Assembly (NCBI GenBank): GCA_916610825.1
Contig: OU744446.1
Span: forward strand, 6,846,309 to 6,910,308
Direction: 5' to 3'
From: Haliclystus octoradiatus
Taxonomy: Eukaryota; Cnidaria; Staurozoa; Stauromedusae; Haliclystidae
DNA: 64,000 nt
The position numbers were made by a program, and so were the translations under genes. Positions 62,041-64,000 of this stretch are shown here, in pieces. Every line of letters starts with the position of its first letter. Positions within the stretch are counted from its first letter, which is position 1. The notes under the pieces were generated by a model. That model saw only the letters and a program-made list of their open reading frames with translations. It had not been told where the DNA came from and made no database searches.

Positions 62041-64000
62041 GTAATCAATATTATTTGTGCACCTGTAAAGTCTACACTTAGCTGTCAATCACTTTGAAGA
62101 CCATGCCCGTGCTGCGCATTTCGCAATTCTCTCTATTTTCCATGAAAGTAGCATACCAGACTGAAAATTTTGTTGTGCGCGCCTGAGATCTCAGGCGCGC
62201 AGCAGACTTTCCTACATAGGATTTCAACTAAACTTGATTGAATCTCAGGCGCGAAAATTGCAATCTTTTCAATCTGAGTAGCATAATTCCTGTAATATTG
62301 AAATTTGAGTTAATTTTGTTCTAAAATGAAATAAATGTACATTATCTTAAGTATATTGTAACTGTGTTTTTAGGCGTACTGGCCAGTCTGCATTCGGAAA
62401 ATTTTCTCCGCCGGTTATTTTCCACCAATTTTTTACAACCCTGATTTTCCCGCCAAAATTATATGATAACCAGGCCCGGATACAGGATTTTGAATACCCC
62501 TGTCAAAATGACGTAATGAAATTGCCGCTCCCAAATTAGGGGACAAAACCCCCTTTTTCAACGGCCCTGGAAGAGGAAATAAAGAGTCATTTAACAGTCC
62601 CACGGCACCAACAACTCCCTTCATCATTTATTTTGTTTAATAAAAGGGGAATCTTTAATTGTTTTAAATTTGATACCGTTACATTAAACTACTAATCAAG
62701 GCAATATTAGCCTTCGTGCAGGCTAAAATATATCTTGGCGAAAGTGTAAATATACGTTATGTATTGTTCAATCAAATTTGAAAGCATAATGATAAAATAT
62801 AAATTAAATTGTCTAGTTAGCTAGTCAAATAAATTATCAACAGACAGCACTGATGTTCTTTCTGATATTTGACTACTAATCGACGCTGGAATCAGTTCTA
62901 CGGTTCTCCACAATCCAATAAATCAAAACAAACGTACATGAGATCATTTGGGCAGTGATCATATTCATCTCGTATTGATACAGTAGGCTCATCATCTAGG
63001 AAAGAAACCAGTATCTCTTTCTCACTTAATGATTACCCAGTTTGCTAAATCTCAAAGTTGACTATCAGTTCATAATTGAGCACATGCACATGCATCCAGA
63101 GAAGATTTGTAAACAATTTGTAGATTTGTAAACAATTGAGCTGCGGTAAAGTTGCAAAGCAAACCAATAATGTAAATGAATAGCGAGATTACAATTATTT
63201 TGTTTCACAAAGTTAACCATCACATTGATAATTCCATATTCTGGAGGACATATATATGGCAAATATGACAACTTGAATCGATTTTACGATTTGGCAAACG
63301 AGTAAATTTTCTCAGAAGCCAAAGCTGCAGACATAATAACTTTCAATCTCTGATTTCCTTCGAGGATAATTCTGTATAATGTTCGAATATACTGTATACT
63401 AAGTGAGTAAGTGATCAAAACAACAGTCATGGCTCATGACTGCACAACAACAAAATAACTGTGTGTGTGTGTCAAAAATAAGTCAGCTTACCGCTCGTTG
63501 TTTTTGAATTTCTTAACGAACATGTGCAGATTATTTCTCTGTCAACTATGTCCAAGATTGAAGTAGTTTGTCAATTGTTTTAAGACCAATCATATTGCGT
63601 AAAGCATGGACAGGCTTGATTTTCTTCCAATCAAATACTTGCCTCAATCTGCAGTTTGACATTTTCCATGTCAGGATTGTTTCAAAGTTTGTCAATCGTT
63701 ATCGAAGAGAATCAAAATTTCAATCTTTAACCAATCAGGTGCCAAACAGAAATCATGTCAATTGTTATCAAAGTAGGTCAATTGTCAAAGTCTCTGATCA
63801 TTACCCAATCACAGTGCAGTTGATTGAGATCATTTGATTGATACAAGCTGTTCAATAGCCTGCATGCAGACTAAAACCTATATTAACGAAAGTTCAAACA
63901 CAGACGGTTGTTCAATCGAATAAGTGTCGGGAGCAAGGACGTTTGCAATGTTCATTCAATTAAAAGGAAATCTTCATAGACATGATCCATCATTTAGTAA
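62041..64000. other. AMACR intron 1 (5' part), up to the window edge
   Basis: No exon seen. Contains a 26-base perfect palindrome at 62176-62201 and two TAGCCT-type Mutator-family ends in the same orientation at 62708 and about 63857. After each end a similar sequence follows (GCAGGCTAAAA and GCAGACTAAAA, then GCGAAAGT- and ACGAAAGT-type, then TTGTTCAATC). Confidence 0.5.
62176..62201. repeat. Perfect 26-base palindrome
   Basis: The arm TGCGCGCCTGAGA is followed directly by its reverse complement with no loop. A further partial CTCAGGCGCG lies at about 62246. Confidence 0.9.

Overview
The window is nuclear DNA from an animal. It is AT-rich (about two-thirds A+T by eye) and carries spliced genes with GT-AG introns. 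The proteins are metazoan: an ARNT-type bHLH-PAS factor, GOLPH3, RIOK2, AMACR and a ZYG11-type CUL2 adaptor. Repeats fill much of the rest. The degree of divergence and the frequent AGGCCT motif fit an invertebrate, perhaps a deuterostome such as a tunicate. That placement is an inference and could not be tested here.

Layout. 1-8.9 kb: no host gene; two decayed hAT-type transposase copies on the minus strand, a 933-bp Mutator-like element with a perfect 9-bp target-site duplication, and many miniature elements. 9.05-11.4 kb (minus): one uninterrupted ZYG11-family gene. 11.4-14.5 kb: intergenic, with a LINE reverse-transcriptase remnant. 14.5-22.8 kb (plus): GOLPH3 in three coding exons, followed in frame by an unexplained 49-codon open stretch. 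25.3-52.5 kb (plus): ARNT in 17 coding exons (717 aa), whose introns hold most of the repeats, including a 2.9-kb foldback element and a 33-bp minisatellite. 53.9-61.4 kb (minus): RIOK2 in 11 coding exons (467 aa), convergent with ARNT. 61.7 kb to the end (plus): first coding exon of AMACR, head to head with RIOK2 across about 326 bp; the remaining exons lie outside the window.

I rebuilt the spliced genes by hand. Every junction keeps frame and every exon matches the expected family order. The genes do not form a pathway: they cover ubiquitin-ligase targeting, Golgi trafficking, bHLH-PAS transcription, 40S ribosome maturation and branched-chain fatty-acid oxidation. GOLPH3, RIOK2 and AMACR all lie on human chromosome 5, so the linkage may be old.

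The strongest non-genic signals are the repeats. A short TA-flanked inverted-repeat family occurs about 13 times in 64 kb. A Mutator-like family is identified by its 9-bp target duplications. Several nested insertions allow relative dating. I found no CRISPR, operon, virus or clearly new multi-gene system.
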